This document shows positions 53,259 through 62,986 of a stretch of DNA of 64,000 nt, piece after piece. Origin of the DNA: Paenibacillus sp. Root444D2. Lineage in GTDB: Bacteria > Bacillota > Bacilli > Paenibacillales > NBRC-103111. The stretch is from assembly GCF_001426375.1 (NCBI RefSeq), contig NZ_LMEO01000045.1, positions 513,044 through 577,043 on the forward strand, given 5' to 3'. The translations under genes and the position numbers were made by a program. The notes below the pieces were generated by a model, which had not been told where the DNA came from, made no database searches, and worked only from the letters and a program-made list of their open reading frames with translations. Position 1 is the first letter of the stretch, and every line of letters starts with the position of its first letter.

Positions 53259-54260
53259 CTACCAGCCTTTATAGTCTTTAACGTTTTCTGTCGTAATGAA
53301 GTCAGTTGGAAGTTTAATTAATGGTTCCACTTTTTCACCAGCAAGAACTTTAAATGCCGTTTCAACCGCAATGGTAATCATATTAAAAGGATTTTGTGCT
53401 GAGCTTCCAACATAGCTTTTGTTTTCTTTCAGTGTAGTCACAGCATCCGGAGATCCATCCACCCCAACAATAAACATTTCCTTGTCTCGACCGGCTTGCT
53501 CTGCAGCAATTTTTGCGCCAATACCTGATGGATCATTAATAGCAAATACCGCGTCGATTTGTCCTTTACCGTTTGCTTGTAAAATGGTCTCCATCTTAGC
53601 AAGCGATGTTTCACGATTACCGTTACCATTTTGATTAGCAACTATTTTAATTCCCGGAGCTGCTTTGAGAGCTTCATTAAATCCGGCAATGCGGTCTGTT
53701 ACAGCGGATACCGGCGGTCCATCTAATACAGCAATATTTCCTTTTCCGTTTAACCGTTTAACCAAATATTCACCTGCGATTCTTCCCGCTTGAACGTTAT
53801 CGGAAGTTACACTCGCATTAACGCCGCCTTCAGAAATCGTGTCTACTGAAATAATTGGGATACCTGCTGCTTTAGCTTGACCAACTGCTGCCGCAATACC
53901 TTTGGTATCTACGGAACTTAGAATAATCATACTTACTTTTTTAGTAATAAAATCTTCGATTTGAGCGGTTTGTGTAGCCAAATTATCTTCTGCACTAACT
54001 GCAATAACTTCACCGCCATGTTTCTTAGCAGCTTCAGCTGCACCTTTGGACATCGCTACGAAGAAAGGATTGCTTAAATTTTGTACGGTCAAACCGATAA
54101 CCACTTTTTTTCCTGGTGTCGGATCTGCTGCCTTAGCAGCTTTAGTTGTTTCTGCTGGCGCCCCAGTAGCTGCTGCGGGTTTTGTTTCCACTGCTTTACC
54201 ACAAGCAGTAAGTGCAAATACGAAAATTAGTAACAACAAAATCTTCATGTTTTTCATCAT
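53259..54260 (-). CDS. RbsB-type sugar-binding lipoprotein, copy 1
   Basis: About 333 residues. Signal peptide with lipobox ALTAC (cysteine about 20), an Ala/Thr/Pro-rich linker, then a type 1 periplasmic-binding fold: VVIGLTVQNLSNPFFVAMSK, MIILSSVDTKGIAAAVGQAK, GIPIISVDTISEGGVNASVT, DAVFAINDPSGIGAKIAAEQ, IVGVDGSPDAVTTLKENK. GGAGG lies nine bases before the ATG at 54260 (MMKNMKILLL). It delivers sugar to the RbsA/RbsC-type proteins encoded downstream. The folded domain differs from copy 2 (61910-62908) at only two positions (A/T and S/T); other differences are in the signal and linker. Confidence 0.92.
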   Translation of the reverse strand: MMKNMKILLLLIFVFALTACGKAVETKPAAATGAPAETTKAAKAADPTPGKKVVIGLTVQNLSNPFFVAMSKGAAEAAKKHGGEVIAVSAEDNLATQTAQIEDFITKKVSMIILSSVDTKGIAAAVGQAKAAGIPIISVDTISEGGVNASVTSDNVQAGRIAGEYLVKRLNGKGNIAVLDGPPVSAVTDRIAGFNEALKAAPGIKIVANQNGNGNRETSLAKMETILQANGKGQIDAVFAINDPSGIGAKIAAEQAGRDKEMFIVGVDGSPDAVTTLKENKSYVGSSAQNPFNMITIAVETAFKVLAGEKVEPLIKLPTDFITTENVKDYKGW

Positions 54261-54434
54261 TTTCAATTTCCTCCAAATTTTTATCATTTTTTAACGATAT
54301 GTTTGGTGCTAAATCCCCCAAGTGAAGATAGGCATAAAGACTTTATTCACTTACCTAAAAGAATCCTCACCTCCCTTAAAGAATGGATGTTTGTTTTCTG
54401 TGTCTTCATAATACCTGTGATAAATACAAAAAAT

Positions 54435-54473
54435 AATAGAAAATTTTCTCGCAACTGTTGAAAATTTTCTATT
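54435..54473. promoter_or_regulatory. Conserved inverted repeat upstream of binding-protein copy 1
   Basis: Perfect 14-base arms (AATAGAAAATTTTC and complement) around the 11-base spacer TCGCAACTGTT, 175 bases upstream of the start. A near-copy with the same spacer lies upstream of copy 2. It may be an operator or an RNA control hairpin. Confidence 0.55.
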
Positions 54474-54636
54474 ATCTTCATTCAGATATGAAAAAACCTC
54501 TATCAAGGCCATTCAAAGATGAGCGACCGCTATTCTGCCCCGCAAAGTGACGATAATCTTCGAAGCAAAGTCCGATTACTTTGTGGGGACCCCGGCGGAG
54601 GTAGGTTTTATCGCCGAAAGTAGGTTTCGCTAAACA
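54474..54636. other. Intergenic stretch after the GH32 gene terminator
   Basis: A short minus-strand frame reads RRGPHKVIGLCFEDYRHFAG, but it has no ribosome binding site and overlaps the GH32 terminator. It looks like an intergenic repeat sequence rather than a gene. Together with the IR at 54435 and the terminator it fills the 450-base gap between copy 1 and the GH32 gene. Confidence 0.3.
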
Positions 54637-54673
54637 AAATAGCCCTGGCCTGTTATGACAGGCTAGGGCTATT
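54637..54673 (-). terminator. Terminator of the GH32 gene
   Basis: Arms AAATAGCCCT-GCCTGT and complement around a four-base loop with two single bulges. On the minus strand TTTTGTTT follows. About 35 bases after the GH32 stop. Confidence 0.85.
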
Positions 54674-54709
54674 TCTTGTTTCACACCGTCACATTCGTCT
54701 TGGCTGCGA

Positions 54710-57700
54710 TCATTCCAGTATCAATAATCGGTAAAGCACTACAGCCGTCTCAGCCCTCGTCGTATGATCGAATGGATGAATCTTCCCATTGTTTCCTTCA
54801 ATAATATGGGATTTCACAAGAGAAGAAACACTGTCAATGGCATATGACGAAATATCATTACTATCCTGGAATACATTCAAATCCGATTTTGTACCTTTGG
54901 CTGCATTGCGTTTCGCTGCAGCCATCGCTCTATTCAGCATAACTATCATATCCTGTCTTGTAATGGAAGCATTCGGGTTAACGTGACTTCCATCTATGCC
55001 ATTGGTAATACCCAGCTTTTTGGCGATGCTGACCGCTTCATAATAATAATCATCAGATTTAACATCATCAAAGTCGGAATCCACTTGGGCCGTTAATTCA
55101 AGTGCGCGTACAAGCAGCAGAATAAAGTCTGCCCTTGTAATATCCTCTTGCGGAGCAAAAGCTGTCTCTGTTGTGCCTTGAATAATGCCTTTGGATGCAA
55201 GGAGTTCGACCTGCTTTTTAGCCCAAGCATAATCATTAAGATCTTCAAAGGACTTATTCACGTAAGCAATTGCATAATAGCTGAAATGGATCGTTTTAAA
55301 GATCATTTCACCCGTTGCTTTATTAAATTTGGCATTTGGAACAGGCGCGATGCTGCCGGATGGATCCAGATACCAGACAACTAAATGATCTGTATGGTTC
55401 ATTTCTTCTGCTGTAGGCGTGTAATTGATAGCTACCTGTACAGGAGCATCCGCATTACGCCATGGAATAACTTTACCATTCAAAGTGGCAATTAATTCAA
55501 GAACCGGTCTTGTTCCGATTTCAGATTGTTTGCCATTACCAGCTGCATCACGATCAGCAAGGGTCATACTTAATACAATGTTGTCATTCTCTTTGAACGA
55601 GCCTTTGGTAAACATCTGACTCGATAAAGTCATGCTGCCTATTGGACTACGAATTTCAAATTGTCGATTAGCATGATCACTCGATAAGAACGCAGATGGT
55701 ATCTCGATGCTATACCCTTTAACATCATCCGCCTTGTCCAATTCGATTGTAATTTTTTTGGTGCCTTTCGCGTCAACCCTTGCGGCATCCAACGCTTTAT
55801 TCAGCGCCTCTTTCGAAGCTTTACCCACAGCAATTTTATTAATTACGCTTGTCGGAACAACAAGTCGGTCCTGGTTGTTAGGCGTTGTACCCGCTCCTGT
55901 AGTTAGCGGGGGCTCCGGCGCAGGATCTGGGTCTGAATCAGCTTCATTTGATTGTAAAACAGTAACAGAAGCTGTTGTCACATGTCCTTTATACGCAGCT
56001 GTAATCAAGGTTTGACCCGGTCGCTTCCCATATACGATGCCGGCAGCATTCACAATGGCTACAGAAGGATCAGAGCTTTTGAAGACTGCTTGGTCTGTAA
56101 CCATTTGTTTGCTTGTTAGATCGCCATATCCATATACCGTTAATGGCATACCCTGCAAACCTCCATACACGATTCCCGTTACAGAGTTGCTTGCATCTTG
56201 AATGGCACCGCCATATACCGCTTGGCTTACAGTTTGAGTCATTGAACTTAAAACAAGAGCCGATACAACTGTTTTGTGGGTTCCATTCGTTTCAAGCGTA
56301 TAGCTTCTTTTATCCATTTGAAGCTTTTTGATCGACCTATCTGCCCAAATGCTGTCAAGCTGATAAATACTTAAAGAGTTGACGTTCACTTCCCCATTTT
56401 CTGCATAAAGCTCAAGGCCCTTACTCTTCGAATCAGGGAATATTTGATCTGTGAAAACTTTTCTTCCATCATTCGCAAACACTTCAAGGGTATCCTCATC
56501 TACGAAGATATGAAGTTTAATTTTGTTATTTTCCGGAATGAGAGGAGCTTCTTGTCGGACAGGGACAATATCACTTACGTCAGGCCCTCCAGAATGTGTA
56601 CGGTCCACAAACACTTTTTGACTTGATGTGTCATACCCGATCACTGTCTCCTGAGAGTTGGACTTACGAACCTTGAATCCAAATTCCGATGCATCCTGAA
56701 TACCGAATTCTGCGACAATTTCCATTGTACTTCCATATACGGCTTGCAATACATTGTTATCCTGCCCAACTTGGAAATTGGTCCAATGCAGAACCGGCTT
56801 TCTTAATTGTTCCAGCTGCTGAACCGGCTCCTGAATCAGACGGATTCCATCTCTTGTCGTCTTAAGCTCAATCGTACGCGGAATGCTCATTCCACCCCGC
56901 CAAGTACTTGTAGGCGTATTGCTCGCATATCTCCAGTTATTCATCCAGCCGAGCCATACGGGTCTTCCTTGCTCATCCCGAATATTGCTCCATGTTACTG
57001 CTGCATAGAAATCTGAACCATAGTCAATCCAATTGGATTGATCAGAAGTTGGCCGTTCATCCGGTGTAAAAGTTTTGCCATCGAACGTGCCGACAAAATA
57101 CATCATACCCGATCCTTTGCCAGGAGGCTGAGGGTCGACATCTCTTCTGTTTCCGTTACCGTCACCGGTGCTAATGATCATAACCCATTTCTTCTTGGTT
57201 GGATCTCCATCGACGGGCAATTCGATCAAATCAGGACATTCATAGATGCCGAAATGTGAGCCAAGACCGTCAGAGCCAAATGAGCTTTCATAATTCCATT
57301 GTTTTAAATTTGTCGATGAATAGAACTCAATGTGATGACCAACTGCTAATTGCATGATCCATTTGTGAGTATCCTCATGCCAGAATACTTTAGGATCCCT
57401 GAAATCCGGCGCAGTTCCGTTAGGTTCCCTGAAATCCGCTGCAGCATCTGGCAACAGGACTGGATTTCCATCATATTTGATCCAGGTTCTGCCTTTATCC
57501 TTACTGTAAGCAATACTCTGCACCTGTTTCGCCCCATTTTGAGTATAGAACGCTACCAGACCTGATCCATCTTCATTAAAGAATCCAGATGTGTTATTCG
57601 CATCGTATACAGCACCACCAGAGAAAATAGCACCGTGCTCATCAGGCGCCAAAGCTACTGGAAGCTCTTCCCAATGTGTAAGATCTTTACTTACTGCATG

Positions 57701-60700
57701 CCCCCAATGCATCTTATCGAAGGCAGGAAATGTGGAGAATAGAGTATGCTGGAAAAACAGATGGTACTCTCCATCAAAATAGACCATACCGTTCGGATCA
57801 TTCATCCAATTTTTCTCAGGTGTAAAATGGAACTGTGGTCTGTATTGTTCTAAGTATTTTTCACGCGGAACACTCAGTTGAAAATCATCTACACTCATAT
57901 ATCCGAAAATCCCTGAAGTTTTATTGTCTACAACTTTAAAATATACTTCTTCCCCCAGGTAAGCTGATGCATCCCATGTAACATCCTGAAATATGTCTGA
58001 GTCCGATCCCGTGGCTCTAAACAGTTCCATATGATCAGAAGATCTGACTAGGGCTACATGCAGCTGATCAGCATCCTTGCCTCCAGCGACCAAAAAGCTC
58101 AGAATACCAGTCCCTGTTAATTGGAATACTTTTGATGACAATGTACCTATCAAGGCAGGGTTACTCGCTTTATTCCCGTTCACATAATACGTTCCATAGT
58201 TTCCATTCCCGGGTAAATTTGAGACAGAATCTGCGAATGCTTCACCTTCCATCGTCCACCCAGACAAATCGCCAGTTTCAAAATCAGGGTTCTCCAATTG
58301 TGAAACAGCATTCACCGTTACAAAGCGATCCAGATTGAGATGTCCCCATCCGGCAATTGTTTGATCCACAATGCGGAAATACAGTTCTTCACCGGCATAC
58401 GGGGTAGCGTCAAAAACATGCTCTGAATATTGTTCATCACTATTGCCTGTAGTCGTGAAAAGAATCTCGCCTGTTCGATCCCTTACTAGCGCAACGTATA
58501 AGTTATCGATATCCGAACCGCCGCCCATCAGGAAAGTTAATCTTCCCGATGTAGGGATATTCTTATCGCCCGAAGCGATGAAATGGCTGGATTCCATAAC
58601 TCCCTTTCTGCCGTCTCCACCGCCTTGAAAGCCCCAGAGATGATACAGTCCATTGTGCTTAAATGGCTTTGTTCCCCAGAATTTATCCTGCGTTGTTACC
58701 GTATTATCAAAAGCGTTACCCTCAACGATCTTCCAACCTCGTAAGTCTCCGCTCTCGAAATCGCCATTCATAATTTCATGAGACACATAGTAGTTGAAAT
58801 CATCGACATTAATATGACCTGTCGCCACGTTGTCGACTATATTGAAATAAAGCTCTTCGTTTATAAATTGCGAAGCATCCCAACTTACGGTTTGATAACT
58901 CAGAGAGTTGTGACCTGTTGCTCTAAACAATTCTTTATGGTCGGAAGCTCGAACTAATGACACATAAAGATGGTCAACGTCTATATCTCCGCTAATTTTA
59001 AAATTAACAGTCCCTGTCCCGGCCAGCCTGAATGTACTGGAAGTTAAAGTGCCTGTCGCTTCGTTATTTCCAATAACATGATATTTGCGCTGATGCCCGT
59101 AGGCATTTCCCGCAGAATCAGTGTCATGATCAGAAACTGAAAATGCGTTGCCACCTACTGTCCATCCAGATAAATCTCCTTTTTCAAAATCTTCATTATT
59201 CATCACATAAGAAGGAGAACCTGTATTGCGAACATGGAAATCGTCGACATTCAAATGTCCTGTTAGGCTATTGTCCATAACTTTCAAATACACCTTTTGC
59301 CCTAAGTAAGCTTTGGCATCCCAAATGATACGGCGAAGAGATTCTGGGTTTACAGCACCATTTGCCGGCGTCTCACTGAATAGGATTGAATCGTCTTCCG
59401 CTTTTATTAACGCAACGTAAAGGTTACTCGGATCATGTTGACCGCTTAACATAAAGTTAATTTCACCGTTGCCGCCAAGTTTAAAGACTGACGATTGGAG
59501 AGAGCCTGTTCTTGCATTCGCATTATCCGAACCGGCGCCAGCTAAGCCTTGAATGTAGAAATTGCCTATTTGGTTGATTGGGTCTTCACCCGACATTGTC
59601 TCAGCTGAAACAGTTCCTGTAAAAGCATCACCTGCAGCTTGCCAGCCCTCTAAAGTGCCTGTTTCGAAGCTTGGATTCAAAATATCGGCTGGATCGTTGT
59701 TGAATACATGAATATCGTCAAGGTTAACATGCTGCCATCCGCCGCCAGGCACGCTATCCACTGCTTTCAGATACACTTCCTCACCTATAAATGCAGAAGC
59801 ATCCCACATAACTCGATCGTACCCCTCAGAGCCTGCATGAGCTGTATGCGTGGATTTGATCAGTTCTTTCCCGTCAGAAGCACGAATTAGCGCAACATAC
59901 TCCGTTTGGGGGAAATTACCTCCGCCTAGCATAAAATTAATTTCACCATTCCCACCTAGCACAAACGTGCTTGATTGGATACTGCCTTCCTTCCAATCGT
60001 CACCCCAGAAGTGATACTCACCGACTTTATTAATCGGGTCAGGATGCCAGTAATTTACTTCAGAAGTGACTCGACCAGGTGCCTCAGTGCTCGTAACAGT
60101 CCAACCCGTCAAGTCGCCCGTTTCGAAGTCAGGATTCACAATGTCATGAGGCAGATTATAAACATGGATATCGTCAATATTCACGTGCTGCCATCCGCCT
60201 GCTGCTATCTGGTCCACAAGCATTAAATAGACTTGCTCACCTAGGTAAGCCGAAGCATCCCAAGTCACTCTTGCATACGCCTCAGAATCTGCAAATTGTG
60301 TATTATTTGCTCTCATCAGTTCCGTATTGTCAGAAGCACGCATTAAAGCAACATACTGCGTATCGAGATCTCCGCCACCCATCATGAAATTAATCTCGCC
60401 AGTTCCACCAAGGACAAACACACTGGATTTGATAGATCCTTGCTTCATGTCATCGCCCCAAAAATGGAACTGACCTGTCTTATTAATCGGAATTCCATAC
60501 CAATAATTTACGGTTGACGAAACTTGACCGGGCGCTTCTCCGGATACAACGGTCCATCCTGTTAAGTCGCCTGTTTCGAAGTCAGGGTTCACAACGTTAT
60601 GAATGGTATTATATACGTGGAAATCATCAACATTGATGTGTCCTTGACCCAGATCAACAGCTTTCAAGTAGACCACTTCGCCTAGATGAGCGGAAGCATC

Positions 60701-61684
60701 CCATATCACTCTTTTCATGGATTCGGGACCGTCACCTAGAGAAGAACCGGTTGCTCTGTATAATTCTGTATCATCGGACTCTCTGACAAGAGCAACATAA
60801 GTATGATCCATATCATTCGATCCGCTGATAAGAAAGTTTACTTCGCCTGTACCTTCTAGCTTGAATGAGGTAGACTGCAGAGAACCTGACTTCGCTTCTG
60901 CACTTCCGGCATCACCGGTCAAGCCGGTTACAAATTTTTTTCCTTTTTGATAATAAGAGGTTTGATCCTCACCATAAGCTACCGCGTTTGAGACTGAAAA
61001 AGCATCGCCCTTAGCGTTCCAACCACTCAAGTCTCCCGTTTCGAAGCCTGGATTCTCAATACTATTCGTTACATTGTATACATGGAAATCGTCCACATTA
61101 ATGTGCTGAGTTGTGCTATTGTCCACAACTTCAATATAGAGATCTTCTCCTATGTAATCTTGAGCTTGCCAATTCACTCGTACATATCTCTCAAATTGAT
61201 CCGGCAATGCGAACCCCGCGCTTTTAAACAAGATTGTTTGATCAGAAGCGCGAACGAGAGAGACATACAAATTGTCGACATCATTGCCTCCGCCGACCAA
61301 GAAGTTAACCTCACCATTCCCGGAAAGCCTGAACGTGCTCGATTTCAACGTTCCTGTTCTTGAATCTGAGATGTTATTGCTGCTATTGCTGGGATCTACT
61401 GCCTCCGGATTCCATCCCCAAGCATGATAAGTCCCGTTCTGTTTAAAAGGATGGTCTCCCCAAAAATGCTGGGTAGATGAGGGCAGATCGCTAAATGCAT
61501 TCCCCGTTGTCATCCATCCTGATAGGTCGCCAGCTTCAAAATCAGGATTTTCAATTGTGACAGGATATTGTAAAGCATTCGCGGCTGTTGATATTCCACT
61601 AAAAGAAACAACATTAGAAAATAACATAAAACTAGCTAAACCTAACGCAACATTACTTTTTAACTTTCGGGCGCTAATCGCCAT
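54710..61684 (-). CDS. Giant S-layer-anchored GH32 fructanase with eight N-terminal modules
   Basis: About 2324 residues. After a signal peptide (about 1-40) come eight tandem modules of 145-160 residues (about 40-1270), then a GH32 catalytic domain (about 1280-1780). The nucleophile aspartate is in NWMNDPNGMVYFDG (about 1293), the stabiliser in DFRDPKVFWHED (about 1428) and the acid/base glutamate in GIYECPDLIELP (about 1480). A bacterial Ig-like region (about 1850-1930), a linker domain and three SLH domains (from about 2145) follow. GH32 enzymes hydrolyse levan, inulin or sucrose. The start ATG at 61684 (MAISARKLKSN) follows AAAGGGG. The enzyme would sit on the cell wall, feeding fructose to the RbsABC-type importer. 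Levan versus inulin is undecided. Confidence 0.9.
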   Translation of the reverse strand: MAISARKLKSNVALGLASFMLFSNVVSFSGISTAANALQYPVTIENPDFEAGDLSGWMTTGNAFSDLPSSTQHFWGDHPFKQNGTYHAWGWNPEAVDPSNSSNNISDSRTGTLKSSTFRLSGNGEVNFLVGGGNDVDNLYVSLVRASDQTILFKSAGFALPDQFERYVRVNWQAQDYIGEDLYIEVVDNSTTQHINVDDFHVYNVTNSIENPGFETGDLSGWNAKGDAFSVSNAVAYGEDQTSYYQKGKKFVTGLTGDAGSAEAKSGSLQSTSFKLEGTGEVNFLISGSNDMDHTYVALVRESDDTELYRATGSSLGDGPESMKRVIWDASAHLGEVVYLKAVDLGQGHINVDDFHVYNTIHNVVNPDFETGDLTGWTVVSGEAPGQVSSTVNYWYGIPINKTGQFHFWGDDMKQGSIKSSVFVLGGTGEINFMMGGGDLDTQYVALMRASDNTELMRANNTQFADSEAYARVTWDASAYLGEQVYLMLVDQIAAGGWQHVNIDDIHVYNLPHDIVNPDFETGDLTGWTVTSTEAPGRVTSEVNYWHPDPINKVGEYHFWGDDWKEGSIQSSTFVLGGNGEINFMLGGGNFPQTEYVALIRASDGKELIKSTHTAHAGSEGYDRVMWDASAFIGEEVYLKAVDSVPGGGWQHVNLDDIHVFNNDPADILNPSFETGTLEGWQAAGDAFTGTVSAETMSGEDPINQIGNFYIQGLAGAGSDNANARTGSLQSSVFKLGGNGEINFMLSGQHDPSNLYVALIKAEDDSILFSETPANGAVNPESLRRIIWDAKAYLGQKVYLKVMDNSLTGHLNVDDFHVRNTGSPSYVMNNEDFEKGDLSGWTVGGNAFSVSDHDTDSAGNAYGHQRKYHVIGNNEATGTLTSSTFRLAGTGTVNFKISGDIDVDHLYVSLVRASDHKELFRATGHNSLSYQTVSWDASQFINEELYFNIVDNVATGHINVDDFNYYVSHEIMNGDFESGDLRGWKIVEGNAFDNTVTTQDKFWGTKPFKHNGLYHLWGFQGGGDGRKGVMESSHFIASGDKNIPTSGRLTFLMGGGSDIDNLYVALVRDRTGEILFTTTGNSDEQYSEHVFDATPYAGEELYFRIVDQTIAGWGHLNLDRFVTVNAVSQLENPDFETGDLSGWTMEGEAFADSVSNLPGNGNYGTYYVNGNKASNPALIGTLSSKVFQLTGTGILSFLVAGGKDADQLHVALVRSSDHMELFRATGSDSDIFQDVTWDASAYLGEEVYFKVVDNKTSGIFGYMSVDDFQLSVPREKYLEQYRPQFHFTPEKNWMNDPNGMVYFDGEYHLFFQHTLFSTFPAFDKMHWGHAVSKDLTHWEELPVALAPDEHGAIFSGGAVYDANNTSGFFNEDGSGLVAFYTQNGAKQVQSIAYSKDKGRTWIKYDGNPVLLPDAAADFREPNGTAPDFRDPKVFWHEDTHKWIMQLAVGHHIEFYSSTNLKQWNYESSFGSDGLGSHFGIYECPDLIELPVDGDPTKKKWVMIISTGDGNGNRRDVDPQPPGKGSGMMYFVGTFDGKTFTPDERPTSDQSNWIDYGSDFYAAVTWSNIRDEQGRPVWLGWMNNWRYASNTPTSTWRGGMSIPRTIELKTTRDGIRLIQEPVQQLEQLRKPVLHWTNFQVGQDNNVLQAVYGSTMEIVAEFGIQDASEFGFKVRKSNSQETVIGYDTSSQKVFVDRTHSGGPDVSDIVPVRQEAPLIPENNKIKLHIFVDEDTLEVFANDGRKVFTDQIFPDSKSKGLELYAENGEVNVNSLSIYQLDSIWADRSIKKLQMDKRSYTLETNGTHKTVVSALVLSSMTQTVSQAVYGGAIQDASNSVTGIVYGGLQGMPLTVYGYGDLTSKQMVTDQAVFKSSDPSVAIVNAAGIVYGKRPGQTLITAAYKGHVTTASVTVLQSNEADSDPDPAPEPPLTTGAGTTPNNQDRLVVPTSVINKIAVGKASKEALNKALDAARVDAKGTKKITIELDKADDVKGYSIEIPSAFLSSDHANRQFEIRSPIGSMTLSSQMFTKGSFKENDNIVLSMTLADRDAAGNGKQSEIGTRPVLELIATLNGKVIPWRNADAPVQVAINYTPTAEEMNHTDHLVVWYLDPSGSIAPVPNAKFNKATGEMIFKTIHFSYYAIAYVNKSFEDLNDYAWAKKQVELLASKGIIQGTTETAFAPQEDITRADFILLLVRALELTAQVDSDFDDVKSDDYYYEAVSIAKKLGITNGIDGSHVNPNASITRQDMIVMLNRAMAAAKRNAAKGTKSDLNVFQDSNDISSYAIDSVSSLVKSHIIEGNNGKIHPFDHTTRAETAVVLYRLLILE
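57870..61560 (-). repeat. Eight tandem protein modules in the GH32 gene
   Basis: Each unit of about 440-490 bp encodes one module that opens NPDFETGDLSGW, has a central SSTFxLxGTGEINFxxxGG, LYVALVRASD, WDASAYLGEEVYLK and closes HINVDDFHVYN. Approximate unit boundaries are 61560, 61060, 60600, 60140, 59690, 59215, 58775 and 58300. Modules 3 and 4 are most alike. The glycine/aspartate-rich beta pattern suggests a carbohydrate-binding jelly roll; I do not recognise an established module family. Confidence 0.85.
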
Positions 61685-61763
61685 TTTTGTAACCCCTTTC
61701 ATAAAATTATGGATCGATTGTTTTAAATATCCTACAGGAGCATACCTAGGTTTCAGCACCTCC

Positions 61764-61863
61764 CTTCGATACATGAATTACGCCGTCTTCCGGACGGTAT
61801 ATCCCTTCCAAAATCTTCATAAACGTCGACTTACCGGCGCCGTTCTCTCCCCTTAAAGCACGA
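61764..61863 (-). pseudogene. Remnant of a second rbsA-type ATPase gene
   Basis: The minus strand reads LRGENGAGKSTFMKILEGIY then RPEDGVIH, matching the Walker A region of the intact ATPase at 52914-53011 (LMGENGAGKSTLMKIMAGIY). Nucleotide similarity covers about 100 bases. The rest of the ATPase is absent; the GH32 gene leader follows on one side and the binding-protein copy 2 hairpin on the other. It marks a deletion/insertion joint inside a duplicated importer locus. Confidence 0.85.
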
Positions 61864-61892
61864 TGTGGTACCCGCTAGCAGGTACCACATCG
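61861..61892 (-). promoter_or_regulatory. Hairpin after binding-protein copy 2
   Basis: Perfect 12-base arms CGATGTGGTACC/GGTACCACATCG around an eight-base loop, 17 bases after the stop. Same position and arm core as the hairpin after copy 1. No T run follows. Confidence 0.65.
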
Positions 61893-61909
61893 GTAATAAT
61901 GACTCCAAA

Positions 61910-62908
61910 TTACCAGCCTTTATAGTCTTTTACGTTTTCTGTAGTAATGAAATCAGTTGGAAGTTTAATTAATGGTTCCACTTTTTCACCAGCAAGAACT
62001 TTAAATGCCGTTTCAACCGCAATGGTAATCATATTAAACGGATTTTGTGCTGAGCTTCCAACATAGCTCTTGTTTTCTTTCAGTGTAGTCACAGCATCCG
62101 GAGATCCATCCACCCCAACGATAAACATTTCCTTGTCTCGACCGGCTTGTTCTGCTGCGATTTTAGCGCCAATACCTGTTGGATCATTAATAGCAAATAC
62201 CGCATCGATTTGTCCTTTACCGTTTGCTTGCAGGATGGTTTCCATCTTCGCCAGCGATGTTTCACGGTTGCCGTTACCATTTTGATTAGCAACGATTTTA
62301 ATACCTGGAGCTGTTTTGAGAGCTTCATTAAATCCTGCAATGCGGTCTGTTACAGCGGATACCGGCGGTCCATCCAATACGGCAATATTTCCTTTTCCGT
62401 TCAACCGTTTAACCAAATATTCACCTGCGATTCTTCCTGCTTGAACGTTATCGGAAGTTACACTCGCATTAACGCCACCTTCAGAAATTGTATCGACAGA
62501 AATAATGGGGATACCTGCCGCTTTAGCTTGACCCACTGCTGCTGCAATACCTTTGGTATCTACGGAACTCAGAATAATCATACTTACTTTTTTAGTAATA
62601 AAATCTTCGATTTGAGCGGTTTGTGTAGCCAAATTATCTTCTGCACTAACGGCGATAACTTCACCACCGTGTTTCTTAGCAGCTTCAGCTGCACCTTTGG
62701 ACATCGCTACGAAGAAAGGATTGCTTAAATTTTGTACGGTCAAACCGATAACTACTTTTTTCTTTGGTGCCGGATCTGCTGCTTTAGCTGCGCTAGCCGT
62801 TTCTGCTGGCGCCCCAGTTGCTGCTGCAGGTTTTGTTTCCACTGCTTTACCACAAGCAGTAAGTGCAAATACAACAAATAGTAACAACAAAATCTTCACG
62901 TTTTTCAT
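61910..62908 (-). CDS. RbsB-type sugar-binding lipoprotein, copy 2
   Basis: About 332 residues, nearly identical to copy 1 at 53259-54260. Differences cluster in the signal peptide (FVVFALTAC against IFVFALTAC) and the linker; the folded domain differs by EALKTAPG against EALKAAPG and NDPTGIG against NDPSGIG. GGAGG lies nine bases before the ATG at 62908. It is upstream of the GH32 gene, separated only by the ATPase remnant, so binding protein and fructanase may be co-expressed. The duplication is recent or kept uniform by gene conversion. Confidence 0.92.
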   Translation of the reverse strand: MKNVKILLLLFVVFALTACGKAVETKPAAATGAPAETASAAKAADPAPKKKVVIGLTVQNLSNPFFVAMSKGAAEAAKKHGGEVIAVSAEDNLATQTAQIEDFITKKVSMIILSSVDTKGIAAAVGQAKAAGIPIISVDTISEGGVNASVTSDNVQAGRIAGEYLVKRLNGKGNIAVLDGPPVSAVTDRIAGFNEALKTAPGIKIVANQNGNGNRETSLAKMETILQANGKGQIDAVFAINDPTGIGAKIAAEQAGRDKEMFIVGVDGSPDAVTTLKENKSYVGSSAQNPFNMITIAVETAFKVLAGEKVEPLIKLPTDFITTENVKDYKGW

Positions 62909-62986
62909 GTTCAATTTCCTCCGAATTTTTATAATTTATGTTTGTTTCTCCGTGCCTTCATCATACCTTCGATCAAAACTAAAAAT

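Noticed and set aside
62147..62728. 193-codon plus-strand frame opposite binding-protein copy 2
   Set aside because: It is antisense to a strongly conserved gene, and the corresponding frame opposite copy 1 is not open over the same length.
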